Origin: Ruegeria atlantica
GTDB lineage: Bacteria > Pseudomonadota > Alphaproteobacteria > Rhodobacterales > Rhodobacteraceae
NCBI RefSeq assembly: GCF_013032005.1
Contig: NZ_WQBE01000005.1
Coordinates: 217,410-281,409, forward strand
Length of the DNA stretch: 64,000 bases
Direction of reading: 5' to 3'
Shown: one piece after another, positions 45,011 through 53,466 of the stretch
Layout: each line of letters begins with the position of its first letter
Position numbering within the stretch: position 1 is the first letter of the stretch
Position numbers and translations under genes: made by a program
Notes under the pieces: generated by a model
Told to the model about the DNA's origin: nothing
Databases searched by the model: none
The model's input: only the letters and a program-made list of their open reading frames with translations

Positions 45011-45775
45011 ATGACATTGTTTTCCTTACTCAGTCCGCATGACTTGATGCTGGCCGCCGCCCTTGCTTTTGTTGCGGGGTGGGTTAAGGGCATGGTTGGA
45101 TTTGCCATGCCGATGGTTCTGGTGTCGGGGCTGAGTATGTTCTTGCCGCCCGATTTGGCGATCGCCGGGTTGATCTTACCAACGCTGGTAACCAACGTGT
45201 TTCAGGCCCTGCGCGAGGGGGTGCCCGCCGCCGTGTCCGCGATCAAGCAGTTCCGTACCTTCTTGATGGTAGGCTTTGTGTTCCTGCTGTTGGGGGCCCA
45301 GGTTGTCAGCGCCGTGCCCGCGTCCACGTTTCTGTTGATGATTGGCCTTCCGGTTACGGTTTTCGCGCTGTTTCAAGTGCTGGGAATGCAGTTGACACTG
45401 AGCAAACCATCGGCACGTGTCGAGGTGGGCATAGGCGCGATTGCCGGGTTTATCGGAGGGATGTCCGGCATCTGGGGGCCGCCAACCGTTGCCTATCTGA
45501 CTGCACTGAACACACCGAAGGCAGTGCAGATGCGCGTGCAAGGCGTGATATACGGACTGGGTTCAGTGGCATTGTTGCTGGCGCACATAGCGTCGGGCAT
45601 TTTGCGAGTCGAGACGGCACCTTTCTCGGTTGCTTTGGTCCTGCCGGCACTGTTTGGTATGTGGGCGGGCTTGCAGTTGCAATCACGAATCGATCAGGCG
45701 TTGTTTCGAAAGGTAACGTTGCTGGTTTTGCTGGTCGCAGGGGTGAATCTGCTTCGTCGCGCGCTAATCGGTTAG
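45011..45775 (+). CDS. TauE/SafE family permease
   Basis: 254 residues from ATG at 45011. About eight hydrophobic helices are arranged as two repeats. FVAGWVKGMVGFAMPMVLVSGLSMFLPPD in the first and AIAGFIGGMSGIWGPPTVAYLTALN in the second are the family's paired Gly/Pro motifs. Members export sulfite, sulfoacetate or other organosulfonates. It is divergent from mcd and convergent, with a 4-base overlap, with a membrane protein gene. The substrate is not known. Confidence 0.85.
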   Translation: MTLFSLLSPHDLMLAAALAFVAGWVKGMVGFAMPMVLVSGLSMFLPPDLAIAGLILPTLVTNVFQALREGVPAAVSAIKQFRTFLMVGFVFLLLGAQVVSAVPASTFLLMIGLPVTVFALFQVLGMQLTLSKPSARVEVGIGAIAGFIGGMSGIWGPPTVAYLTALNTPKAVQMRVQGVIYGLGSVALLLAHIASGILRVETAPFSVALVLPALFGMWAGLQLQSRIDQALFRKVTLLVLLVAGVNLLRRALIG

Positions 45776-46314
45776 TGGCGCCTGTCCGCAAGCCGAAAGG
45801 CAAAATATAGCCCCAGCATCAGGAAAAACAGGCCTGAGATATCACCGATCAGAAAGGCGACATATTCGACGCGCGCGCTGCCAAAAGCCAGATTGGTCAA
45901 CCCCGAGACAAGGAAGGAGGTGACGATCCCAACCCCCATGACGCATAACCAACAAGGTTTGCGATCCGGTCGGGGAAACAGATCCCAACCTGCCCACTTA
46001 AATAGATAGAACACCGCAGGAACGGTGGTGACGGCAATGAATATCGCCATCAGTCGGCTTGGCAGAAACACGTCGCTGCCGCCGAGAACGGCAAAAACCA
46101 GGAAAACGCCGGGAAACAAGGCGAAAATCGCCCGCCATCCTAACAGCCACGCCGATAGAACCCGCACCCCGTGCGGAAGAAACAAAAGACTGGCCCGACT
46201 GGGGTATTCCGGAAAAAACACGTTCTGAAGCGGCATCAGGACCTCAAAAGTGAGGTACGATGCGACGACATAAGCCGATGAGGCAAAGAGCGTGTCAGTA
46301 GCCCACCTGCGCAC
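45772..46314 (-). CDS. Conserved membrane protein
   Basis: 180 residues, GTG start at 46314. Five hydrophobic helices are visible (for example TLFASSAYVVASYLTFEVL, WRAIFALFPGVFLVFAVLG, YVAFLIGDISGLFFLMLGLYFAFRL). The LLFLPHGVRVLSAWLLGWRAI segment resembles the start of MASE1-like sensor membrane domains, but no output domain follows. It is 33 bases downstream of the winged-helix regulator on the same strand and may share its promoter. Confidence 0.6.
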   Translation of the reverse strand: MRRWATDTLFASSAYVVASYLTFEVLMPLQNVFFPEYPSRASLLFLPHGVRVLSAWLLGWRAIFALFPGVFLVFAVLGGSDVFLPSRLMAIFIAVTTVPAVFYLFKWAGWDLFPRPDRKPCWLCVMGVGIVTSFLVSGLTNLAFGSARVEYVAFLIGDISGLFFLMLGLYFAFRLADRRH

Positions 46315-46347
46315 GTTGATCAGCCACCTGTACGCAGGAAGAAGGCA

Positions 46348-46638
46348 TTACTTGGGTGCATGAACGATATACCGGCCCCGGTTGGCGGTGCCGCTTTGCG
46401 ACAGATAGCCTTTCTGTACCAATGATTTCAGCGCACGAAAGAATGTCGGGCGCGAAACGCTTTGAACCAGCGTGTGTTCAATCAAACCGAATGTGCGCAC
46501 TTCGTCGTCGGATTTGGACAGCTCTTCGGCGGCGTAATAAATGTCACGCTCAACCGGAGACAGCTGTTCCAGACCCAGCGTCCGTTCCATGCTCTGCATC
46601 AGTTTGCGCAGTTCGGTCAGTTTTGAGATTTCTGTCAT
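46348..46638 (-). CDS. Small winged-helix DNA-binding protein
   Basis: 96 residues. The order of helices and the segment SVSRPTFFRALKSLVQKGYLSQSGTANRGRYIV (about 60-92) fit a helix-turn-helix followed by a wing, as in MarR-like regulators. LGLEQLSPVERDIYYAAEELSKSD precedes it. There is no ligand domain beyond this. It could regulate the adjacent membrane protein gene or itself. Confidence 0.7.
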   Translation of the reverse strand: MTEISKLTELRKLMQSMERTLGLEQLSPVERDIYYAAEELSKSDDEVRTFGLIEHTLVQSVSRPTFFRALKSLVQKGYLSQSGTANRGRYIVHAPK

Positions 46639-46727
46639 ATTCTACCTGTTGCTCTTCGTGTCGATGCCGCTGCTCGGCGGCAAAATGCGATATACCGATT
46701 TCTTAAACAATATCAGTAAGTCTCATA

Positions 46728-46755
46728 TTGACACTCATCCCCTTTAGCTTACACT
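46728..46755 (+). promoter_or_regulatory. Strong sigma-70-like promoter without a following protein gene
   Basis: TTGACA at 46728-46733 (all six consensus bases) and TACACT at 46750-46755 are separated by 16 bases, predicting a start near 46762 on the plus strand. The next plus-strand protein gene is over 2 kb away. It may drive the candidate small RNA that follows. Confidence 0.5.
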
Positions 46756-46761
46756 AGTCAC

Positions 46762-46860
46762 GTTTTCAGGTTGCTCATCGTGCTGATGTGAGAGTTCGCC
46801 CGAGCCACCCAAAGGTCTTTTTACTTTCCGCCCGGTGCGTAAGCGCCGGGCTTATTCATT
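46762..46860 (+). ncRNA. Candidate small RNA
   Basis: A plus-strand transcript of about 95-100 bases is predicted from the promoter above. It would end at the hairpin 46830-46838 / 46843-46851, a 9-base stem with one G-U pair and a GUAA tetraloop, followed by the T-rich TTATTCATTTC. The body contains single-stranded C/A-rich sequence (around 46805-46813, CCACCCAAA). No Rfam family was recognised. The call rests on promoter, size and terminator only. Confidence 0.35.
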
Positions 46861-46965
46861 TCAATAGCGTCGAAATTACCTCAGGCAGGCATGCCGGGCA
46901 ACGCATTTGTACGTGAAGTCTGCATTATGCAACTTTAGAGAGAGTATTTTCGCGATACCCTCAAA

Positions 46966-46992
46966 GGAAAAAGGGGGCGTCAGCGCCCCCTT
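46966..46992 (-). terminator. Intrinsic terminator of pckA
   Basis: AAGGGGGCG (46971-46979) and CGCCCCCTT (46984-46992) form a perfect 9-base stem with a 4-base loop. On the minus strand it continues into TTTTTCC. It lies immediately after the pckA stop codon. Confidence 0.88.
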
Positions 46993-46998
46993 GTCCAA

Positions 46999-48597
46999 TT
47001 ACCCGATTGCAACGGCTTTGATGTCGTCGTCGATGAACGGCAGGTACTGCTCAAAGTTCTCGGCGAACATCTTCACCAGTTTCTCGGCCTGTTTGTCGAA
47101 TGCCGCCTGATCGTCCCAAGTGCGGCGCGGGTCCAGCAGAACCTCGGCTACGCCGGGTACGGTCACCGGCACGTCAAAGCCGAAATTTGCGTCCTTGCGG
47201 AATTCGGCATCACGCAGCGAACCGTCCAGTGCCGCAGTCAGCAGCGCACGGGTGGCTCTGATCGGCATCCGCGAGCCAACGCCGTAGGCACCGCCGGTCC
47301 AGCCGGTATTCACCAGCCAGCAGGTCGCGCCGTGCTGAGCGATTTTTTCACGCAGCAGGTTGCCGTAAACTTCCGGACGGCGCGGCATGAACGGCGCGCC
47401 GAAACAAGTCGAGAAGGTCGGCTGGGGTTCGGTGACGCCACGCTCGGTTCCGGCCACTTTGGATGTGAAGCCCGACAGGAAGTGGTACATCGCCTGTGCC
47501 GGGGTCAGTCGCGCGATCGGAGGCAGAACGCCGAACGCATCGCAGGTCAGCATGATGATGTTCTTAGGGTGACCACCCAGTGCGCTGCTGGACGCATTCG
47601 AGATATACTCGAGCGGATAAGCGCAGCGCATGTTTGCGGTCAGCGAGTCGTCGTCGAAATCCAGTTCCTTGGTTTCGGGGTCGAAAACCATGTTTTCGAT
47701 GACCGTGCCGAATTTGCTGGTTGTCGCATAGATTTCCGGCTCGGCCTCGGCATTCAGATTGATGGTCTTGGCATAGCAGCCGCCTTCGAAGTTGAAGGTG
47801 CCGCGATCCGACCAGCCATGCTCGTCGTCACCGATCAACGTACGCGACGGGTCGGCCGACAGGGTAGTCTTACCCGTGCCGGACAGGCCAAAGAAAACAG
47901 CGGTGTCGACTGGATTGCCAACCGCGTGGTTGGCCGAGCAATGCATCGGCATCACACCTTTTTCCGGCAGCATGTAGTTCAACAGGGTGAATACGGACTT
48001 TTTGTTTTCACCTGCGTATTCAGTGCCGCCGATCAGGATCAGCTTGCGATCGAAGTTCAGTGCAATCACCGTCTCAGACTGGCAGCCGTGCTTTTTCGGG
48101 TCGGCCTGGAAGCTGGGGCAGTTGATGATGGTGAAATCCGCGATGAATTCATCCAAATCCTCGCGATCCGGACGGCGCAACAGGTGGCGGATGAACAGGT
48201 TGTGCCAGGCCAGCTCGGTGACCATCCGAACGTTGATCGAATAGGCTGGGTCTGCTCCGCCAACGAGGTCCTGCACGAAATAATCCCGGCCCTTCATGTG
48301 AGCCAGCATATCATCATAAAGCGCGTCAAAGCCTTTTGGGCTCATCTCGGCGTTGTTTTCCCACCAGATAGAGTCAAGAACGCTTTCAGTTTTGACGACA
48401 TGTTTGTCCTTGGGTGAGCGACCGGTAAACTTGCCGGTAGTGACCAGAAATGCCCCGCCGTTGCCAAGTGTACCCTCGCCACGCTTCAACGCCTCTTCAA
48501 TCAGCGCCGGTTCCATGAAGTTGTAATAGACATTGCCCAATCCCTCGATGCCCTGATCTTCGAGGCGGAATTGCGGGTTAACCCGTCCAGATGTCAT
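46999..48597 (-). CDS. pckA: Phosphoenolpyruvate carboxykinase (ATP)
   Basis: 532 residues. The kinase loops are clear: [18 protein letters not shown] (about 238-255, P-loop) and [24 protein letters not shown] (metal-binding acids). [35 protein letters not shown] and the adenine-binding [14 protein letters not shown] are also present. It converts oxaloacetate to PEP and is the entry to gluconeogenesis. It has a GGAG ribosome site. It is divergent from chvI; the ChvG/ChvI neighbourhood of pckA is conserved across alphaproteobacteria and suggests shared control. Confidence 0.98.
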   Translation of the reverse strand: MTSGRVNPQFRLEDQGIEGLGNVYYNFMEPALIEEALKRGEGTLGNGGAFLVTTGKFTGRSPKDKHVVKTESVLDSIWWENNAEMSPKGFDALYDDMLAHMKGRDYFVQDLVGGADPAYSINVRMVTELAWHNLFIRHLLRRPDREDLDEFIADFTIINCPSFQADPKKHGCQSETVIALNFDRKLILIGGTEYAGENKKSVFTLLNYMLPEKGVMPMHCSANHAVGNPVDTAVFFGLSGTGKTTLSADPSRTLIGDDEHGWSDRGTFNFEGGCYAKTINLNAEAEPEIYATTSKFGTVIENMVFDPETKELDFDDDSLTANMRCAYPLEYISNASSSALGGHPKNIIMLTCDAFGVLPPIARLTPAQAMYHFLSGFTSKVAGTERGVTEPQPTFSTCFGAPFMPRRPEVYGNLLREKIAQHGATCWLVNTGWTGGAYGVGSRMPIRATRALLTAALDGSLRDAEFRKDANFGFDVPVTVPGVAEVLLDPRRTWDDQAAFDKQAEKLVKMFAENFEQYLPFIDDDIKAVAIG

Positions 48598-48942
48598 GTG
48601 TGTCTTCTCCTGTGGCGGCGCATTGGCGATTGGCCTGGATGCGCTCTTGGGGCATTTGCCGGAAAAACCCGGCGGTCAGGCGCCTCTTATCACGGTCGTT
48701 TAGGGCATGAACAGGACGGTTTGGCGCAGTTAGCGCCACCAAGCTCAAGTTTAGCGCCACCAAGAATTTCCTGATGGAAATCTGGGCAGTATTTTGCGGG
48801 CTGCAAGGCATTTTTGCCGCATAGCTGCCGCAAGAATGGCATGATTCGCAGTTACGGATTGATTCGGCGCGTCAAAACCGCCAACAATGACTTACAAAAA
48901 AGCGTATTATTGCGTAGGTGAGCAGGAATAGGGGTGAACCCG
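48598..48942. other. 345-base divergent promoter region pckA / chvI
   Basis: No protein gene was found. The region carries tandem repeats TTAGCGCCACCAAG (48730-48743 and 48751-48764) and an inverted repeat TGGCGC/GCGCCA at 48722-48738. It also has a TATTAT -10-like element at 48905-48910 before chvI. It is expected to hold the promoters of both genes. Confidence 0.6.
48722..48764. promoter_or_regulatory. Tandem repeats upstream of pckA
   Basis: TTAGCGCCACCAAG occurs twice, starts 21 bases apart (two helical turns), about 130-170 bases upstream of the pckA start. The first copy overlaps an inverted repeat TGGCGC-N5-GCGCCA. Two regulator dimers on the same DNA face is the natural reading. The TTAGCGC core resembles LacI-type half-sites, but the regulator is unknown. 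Confidence 0.5.
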
Positions 48943-49647
48943 ATGTCAAAGATTGCACTGGTGGACGACGACAGAAACATTCTGACGTCCGTGTCCATGA
49001 CGCTCGAAGCTGAAGGATTCGAAGTCGAAACCTATAATGATGGGCAGGCGGCTCTGGATGCTTTCAACAAGAAACTGCCCGATATGGCCGTGCTGGATAT
49101 AAAGATGCCGCGTATGGACGGTATGGATCTGTTGCAACGGCTGCGACAGAAAACCCAGATGCCGGTGATCTTTCTGACCTCGAAAGATGATGAAATCGAT
49201 GAGGTTTTGGGCCTGCGCATGGGCGCGGACGACTATGTAAAAAAGCCCTTTTCCCAACGTTTGCTGGTCGAACGCATCCGCGCATTGCTGCGTCGACAAG
49301 AGGCGACGGCGGGTGATGCGACCAACGCCAATACCGGCGAAACCAAGGTGATGGAACGTGGCGAATTGCGGATGGACCCGTTGCGCCATGCGGTCAGTTG
49401 GAAGGGTGCGGATGTATCGTTGACGGTGACCGAGTTCTTGCTGCTTCAGGCGTTGGCGCAGCGACCGGGCTTTGTCAAAAGCCGTGATCAGCTGATGGAT
49501 GTTGCATATGATGACCAAGTCTATGTCGACGACCGGACCATCGATAGCCACATCAAGCGCCTGCGCAAGAAAATGCGCACCGCAGACCCTGAGTTTTCGG
49601 CCATCGAAACGCTGTATGGTATCGGATACAGGTACAACGAAGAATAA
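48943..49647 (+). CDS. chvI: Response regulator ChvI
   Basis: 234 residues from ATG at 48943; a GTG at 48934 is in frame. [19 protein letters not shown] is the ChvI hallmark start. The receiver has phospho-Asp in [11 protein letters not shown] (about residue 52) and YVKKPF for the conserved Lys. An OmpR/PhoB winged helix follows from about residue 130 ([44 protein letters not shown]). With ChvG it senses acid or envelope state and in relatives controls central carbon genes. The kinase gene follows after 32 bases. Confidence 0.95.
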   Translation: MSKIALVDDDRNILTSVSMTLEAEGFEVETYNDGQAALDAFNKKLPDMAVLDIKMPRMDGMDLLQRLRQKTQMPVIFLTSKDDEIDEVLGLRMGADDYVKKPFSQRLLVERIRALLRRQEATAGDATNANTGETKVMERGELRMDPLRHAVSWKGADVSLTVTEFLLLQALAQRPGFVKSRDQLMDVAYDDQVYVDDRTIDSHIKRLRKKMRTADPEFSAIETLYGIGYRYNEE

Positions 49648-49679
49648 GTGTGGCCACTGAGAAGGGGTAACCGGGTCTC

Positions 49680-51398
49680 GTGCGCGATACGGAACAAGCA
49701 AACGAGTTGCGCGACGGTGACGTCGTTCTGGGGGATGATTGGGTCATCCCACAAGACCCGGATTCGGCTGAACTCCGGGCCTCGCGCCGACGTCGCAACA
49801 TGTTCTCGCTGCGCGGGTCGCCCCTTGCGCGTCGGATTATTACCTTCAATCTGATTGCCCTTGTGATCCTAGTCACCGGGTTGCTGTATCTCGACGATTC
49901 TCGCGAAGAGCAGGTCCAGCAGACTGCGCGCAACCTGATCGGGGACGCGCAGCTAGTCAGCAATGTGTTCGAAGCCCAGCTGCGTCAAAACCAATCCGGA
50001 ACCGCACAGGATGCGGCGGCGTTGGACGTTAAGGATACGCTGGCGGGGCTTAGCCTGCCTGACGGCGGCGAGGTCTTTGTCTATGACATGGATGGAACGC
50101 TGATCGGCTGGACGCGCGGAGTTTCGACCTCAACGCAGACCTATGCACTGCTGAAAACCGAAGCCGAAGTGCAGACCGGAAGTACCCTGATCAGTGACGC
50201 ACTGAACGCTGTGTGGACCGGGCTGTCCCGGGTGTTCACCCGTTCCGACCCCGACGAAGCACCAACGCTGGCGCAGCGCGTGCAGGAAATCATTCCATTG
50301 TCGATTCAGGGGCAGAAGCAGATTGAGGCGGTAAAGGATGACGCTGGTCAAACGGTCATCGTGGCAGCGGCTCCGATCCTGCAAAGCGGCGAGCCGGTGG
50401 GCGCCGTCGCAATGGCTGGTCCTGCTGGACAGATTGACGCGCTGGCCCGGCGCGCGCAGGAACGCATTTTGCAGATGTTTGTTGTGGCATTGCTGGTGTC
50501 CATCGGTCTCAGCCTTGTTTTGGCCTCGACCATCGCCAACCCGTTGGCCGATCTGGCCGCTGCGGCCGAGATGGGCAAAGATCGCGGTGCCGGGGTAAAT
50601 CCCGGCCGTATCCGCATCCCGGACCTCAGTGCGCGGCCGGATGAAATCGGACGCCTCAGCCGCGCCCTGCGTGGGATGGTAACAGCGCTGTATAATCGTA
50701 TCGATGCGAATGAACAGTTTGCCGCCGATGTGGCGCATGAGATCAAGAACCCGTTGGCCAGCCTGCAATCCGCGGTGGGAACCCTGCGCGTGGTCAAACG
50801 CGACGACCAACGCGACAAGTTGTTGGGCGTGATCGAACATGATGTGCGGCGGCTGGATCGTCTGGTCAGCGATATTTCGAACGCATCGCGTCTGGATGCC
50901 GAACTGGTCAAAGAAGAGGAACAACCCTTTGATCTGCTGAAATTGCTGGGCAATATCGGTCAATATCTGGGCGAAGAGGCCCGTACCAAAGGCATCGACT
51001 ATATCACTGACCTGCCGTCTCAGCCGATTATCGTGAACGGGCTCGAAGCGCGACTGGCGCAGGTATTCGTCAACCTGATCACCAATGCGATTTCTTTCTG
51101 CGAAGACAGCGATGCCATTCGCGTCTGGGTGCGGCGTCGCGAAAACCGGGTATTGATCGTGGTCGAGGATACCGGCCCGGGCATCCCGGAACAGGCGCTG
51201 ACCAAAATCTTCAAACGGTTCTATTCACAGCGTCCCGACGAGCATTTCGGCAATAACTCGGGCCTTGGGCTGGCGATCTCGAAACAGATTGTCGAGGCCC
51301 ATGGCGGCGTGATTTGGGCCGAGAACATCCGCCCAACCGAGGCAGATATTACATCAGACCCACAAGGCGCGCGCTTTGTCGTGGGGCTGCCTGTATAA
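49680..51398 (+). CDS. chvG: Sensor histidine kinase ChvG
   Basis: 572 residues, GTG start. After a polar N-terminus (about 40 residues) comes the first membrane helix (IITFNLIALVILVTGLLYL). A periplasmic sensor domain of about 200 residues, the second helix (MFVVALLVSIGLSLVLASTIA) and HAMP follow. The dimerisation box is FAADVAHEIKNPLASLQSAV with the phospho-His, and the ATPase domain shows NLITNAISF (N box), VEDTGPGIP (G1) and NNSGLGLAIS (G2). Part of chvI-chvG-hprK-rapZ-EIIA-HPr. Confidence 0.95.
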   Translation: MRDTEQANELRDGDVVLGDDWVIPQDPDSAELRASRRRRNMFSLRGSPLARRIITFNLIALVILVTGLLYLDDSREEQVQQTARNLIGDAQLVSNVFEAQLRQNQSGTAQDAAALDVKDTLAGLSLPDGGEVFVYDMDGTLIGWTRGVSTSTQTYALLKTEAEVQTGSTLISDALNAVWTGLSRVFTRSDPDEAPTLAQRVQEIIPLSIQGQKQIEAVKDDAGQTVIVAAAPILQSGEPVGAVAMAGPAGQIDALARRAQERILQMFVVALLVSIGLSLVLASTIANPLADLAAAAEMGKDRGAGVNPGRIRIPDLSARPDEIGRLSRALRGMVTALYNRIDANEQFAADVAHEIKNPLASLQSAVGTLRVVKRDDQRDKLLGVIEHDVRRLDRLVSDISNASRLDAELVKEEEQPFDLLKLLGNIGQYLGEEARTKGIDYITDLPSQPIIVNGLEARLAQVFVNLITNAISFCEDSDAIRVWVRRRENRVLIVVEDTGPGIPEQALTKIFKRFYSQRPDEHFGNNSGLGLAISKQIVEAHGGVIWAENIRPTEADITSDPQGARFVVGLPV

Positions 51399-51402
51399 GC
51401 GC

Positions 51403-51873
51403 ATGAGCGGCAAGACCCTCTTGGACATCCAACATCAAGACAAGGCCATCCTCCATGCGACATGTGTTGCCGTCGACGGGCAAGGCGCATTGATTCTGGG
51501 GCAGTCGGGTTCGGGCAAATCGGCGCTGGCCTTGCAGATGATGGCGCATGGCGCAACTTTGGTGGCTGACGACCGAGTTGCCCTGTCGATGGTGGGCGAT
51601 ACGGCTATGGCTGATACTGCTCCAAACCTACGTGGATTGATCGAGGCACGGGGCATTGGTTTGCTTCGGGCGCACACGGCGGGGACAACGCCGATCCGCT
51701 ATGTGGTGGATCTTGATCAAAACGAATCCGCCCGCTTGCCCGATCCCGATAAGACCCTAGTTCTAAAGCAATCCGTTCCCTTGCTACGGGCGGCAGGCGT
51801 CCCCAATTTGGCGGCAGCACTCATGCAACTTTTGAAAATGGGACGCGTGGACCCGGAATGGCCCAGCACATGA
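51403..51873 (+). CDS. hprK: Short HPr kinase/phosphorylase
   Basis: 156 residues from ATG at 51403, four bases after chvG. Only the C-terminal kinase domain of Firmicute HprK is present, as is normal in alphaproteobacteria. The P-loop is LILGQSGSGKSALALQM (about 30-46), followed by ATLVADDRVALS and the capping region RGLIEARGIGLLR. It should phosphorylate HPr (gene downstream) on serine. The stop overlaps rapZ by 16 bases. Confidence 0.92.
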   Translation: MSGKTLLDIQHQDKAILHATCVAVDGQGALILGQSGSGKSALALQMMAHGATLVADDRVALSMVGDTAMADTAPNLRGLIEARGIGLLRAHTAGTTPIRYVVDLDQNESARLPDPDKTLVLKQSVPLLRAAGVPNLAAALMQLLKMGRVDPEWPST

Positions 51874-52751
51874 CTTCGCAACGGCGCATCGTTCTGGTAA
51901 CCGGCCCCTCGGGCGCCGGGCGCTCGACGGCGATTCGCGTTCTTGAAGATCTGGGTTTTGAAGCCATCGATAACCTGCCGATGGGTCTTTTGATGCGCCT
52001 GCTGGACGGTCCGCAAAGCGATCGTCCTATGGCGCTGGGCATCGACGCACGCAACCGCGATTTCTCGACCATCGGGTTTATTGAGCTGGCGGTCCGGCTG
52101 CGGCGGATGGAGCAGGTAGACTTGACTACCCTCTATCTGGATTGCAGCGACGAGGTATTGCTGCGGCGTTTCTCGGAAACCCGGCGTAGGCACCCTGTGG
52201 CCACAGATGCCAGCCCGGAAACCGGTGTGCGGCAGGAAAAAGAACTGTTGGCTCCGATCCGCGAAATCGCCGACACATTGATCGACTCCAGCCCGCTGAA
52301 CGTCCACCAATTGCGCGAAGAGGTCGAACGCTGGTTCGCTCCCAAAGGCGGACGGCATCTGGCTGTTTCGATTGAATCTTTCTCGTACAAGCGCGGTTTG
52401 CCGCGCGGGTTGGATATGGTGTTTGACTGTCGGTTTCTGGACAATCCGTACTGGCGCCCTGACTTGCGGGCGAAAGATGGTCGAAACCCCGATGTCGCGC
52501 GCTATGTACAATCGGACACGAACTACGCACCTTTTTTCGACCGGGTGGTGGATCTGCTAAAACTCTTGTTGCCGACCTTCCGTGCCGAAGGCAAAGCACA
52601 CCTGTCCGTGGCCTTTGGGTGTACCGGAGGGCAACACAGATCGGTGGCCATGGCCGAAGCGGTTGCAAAGGCCCTTGCAGAGGAGGGGCAGCAAGTGGCA
52701 ATTAGGCACCGCGAAATAGAACGTCGATCGTTGAATGTGAGGCCGGATTGA
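51858..52751 (+). CDS. rapZ: RNase adapter / nucleotide-binding protein RapZ (YvcJ)
   Basis: 297 residues. The N-terminal P-loop is VTGPSGAGRSTAIRVLEDLGFEAIDNLP; the usual Lys is Arg, a form I recall as common in alphaproteobacterial RapZ. RRFSETRRRHPV and the DxR-type GIDARNRDF follow. The C-terminal domain has SFSYKRGLPRGLDMVFDCRFLDNPYW and the signature FGCTGGQHRSVAMAEAVA. In enterics it directs RNase E and senses glucosamine-6-phosphate; the local role is not known. It overlaps hprK and the EIIA gene. Confidence 0.95.
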   Translation: MAQHMTSQRRIVLVTGPSGAGRSTAIRVLEDLGFEAIDNLPMGLLMRLLDGPQSDRPMALGIDARNRDFSTIGFIELAVRLRRMEQVDLTTLYLDCSDEVLLRRFSETRRRHPVATDASPETGVRQEKELLAPIREIADTLIDSSPLNVHQLREEVERWFAPKGGRHLAVSIESFSYKRGLPRGLDMVFDCRFLDNPYWRPDLRAKDGRNPDVARYVQSDTNYAPFFDRVVDLLKLLLPTFRAEGKAHLSVAFGCTGGQHRSVAMAEAVAKALAEEGQQVAIRHREIERRSLNVRPD

Positions 52752-53155
52752 TCGGGATCGTACTCGTAGCACATGGTGGGTTGGCCAAAGAGTATCTGGC
52801 CGCCATGCAACATGTGGTCGGAAAGCAGCCCGGCCTAGTCGCGATTTCGATCGAGGCTGACCACGACCGTGCCGCAAAACAGGCTGAAATCTGTGCGGCT
52901 GCTGACAGCGTCGATGTCGGGGATGGGGTTGTTGTTGTAACTGATCTGTTCGGGGGCAGCCCGTCGAACCTGAGCTTGCGGGCCTGCGCGCCACAGGATC
53001 GCCGTATCCTTTACGGTGCAAATCTGCCTATGTTGATCAAACTGGCCAAAACCCGCCACCTGCCCATAGCAGATTCAGTACGGCAGGCGATGGAGGCTGG
53101 ACGCAAATATATCAATGCGCAAAACATTACATTAGAAGAAGACCGGACAGATTAA
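52748..53155 (+). CDS. PTS EIIA component, mannose/fructose type
   Basis: 135 residues, TTG start overlapping the rapZ stop. GIVLVAHGGLAKEYLAAMQHVVG carries the phospho-His (about residue 8-9), and VVVVTDLFGGSPSNLSLRA is the conserved active-site loop. It accepts phosphate from HPr. No EIIB or EIIC gene is present, so it most likely acts in regulation rather than sugar uptake, as proposed for the alphaproteobacterial ManX-like EIIA. Confidence 0.9.
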   Translation: MIGIVLVAHGGLAKEYLAAMQHVVGKQPGLVAISIEADHDRAAKQAEICAAADSVDVGDGVVVVTDLFGGSPSNLSLRACAPQDRRILYGANLPMLIKLAKTRHLPIADSVRQAMEAGRKYINAQNITLEEDRTD

Positions 53156-53157
53156 GA

Positions 53158-53427
53158 ATGACCAATCGAAGCCTGAAAATCATTAATGAAAAAGGTTTGC
53201 ATGCCCGCGCCTCGGCCAAGTTGGTTGAGGTGGTCGAGGGCTTTGACGCACAGGCCGAAGTATCCAAAGACGGATTTTCTGCATCCGGCGATAGTATAAT
53301 GGGCCTTTTGATGTTGGCAGCCTCGCGCGGAACGACTATTGACGTCGAGACGTCCGGACCGGATGCTGAGGCGTTGGCTGATGCCTTGGAAACCCTGGTG
53401 AACGACAAGTTCGGGGAAGGTTTCTGA
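53158..53427 (+). CDS. ptsH: Phosphocarrier protein HPr
   Basis: 89 residues, two bases after the EIIA gene. EKGLHARASAKLVEVVEGF holds the phospho-His (about residue 16), and GDSIMGLLMLAASRG holds the regulatory Ser (about residue 47) targeted by HprK. Enzyme I is not in this window. The protein links PEP level, EIIA, HprK and possibly ChvG/ChvI. Confidence 0.95.
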   Translation: MTNRSLKIINEKGLHARASAKLVEVVEGFDAQAEVSKDGFSASGDSIMGLLMLAASRGTTIDVETSGPDAEALADALETLVNDKFGEGF

Positions 53428-53466
53428 TTTCATCCGCCGCGCAACGAAGAACGGGAAGACCTGGAA

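Larger units (their letters stand above)
46639..46998. other. 360-base intergenic region
   Basis: Between the winged-helix gene (46638) and the pckA stop (46999). It holds the promoter-like pair at 46728-46755, the GUAA hairpin at 46830-46851 and the pckA terminator at 46966-46992. No protein-coding frame is convincing. The stretch 46870-46960 shows nothing recognisable. Confidence 0.6.

Noticed and set aside
47332..48417. 361-codon open frame antisense to pckA
   Set aside because: Shadow frame; pckA is complete with all motifs.
53158..53427. Reading the EIIA/HPr pair as a sugar transport PTS
   Set aside because: No EIIB or EIIC gene is present, and the context with HprK and RapZ is that of the regulatory alphaproteobacterial system.
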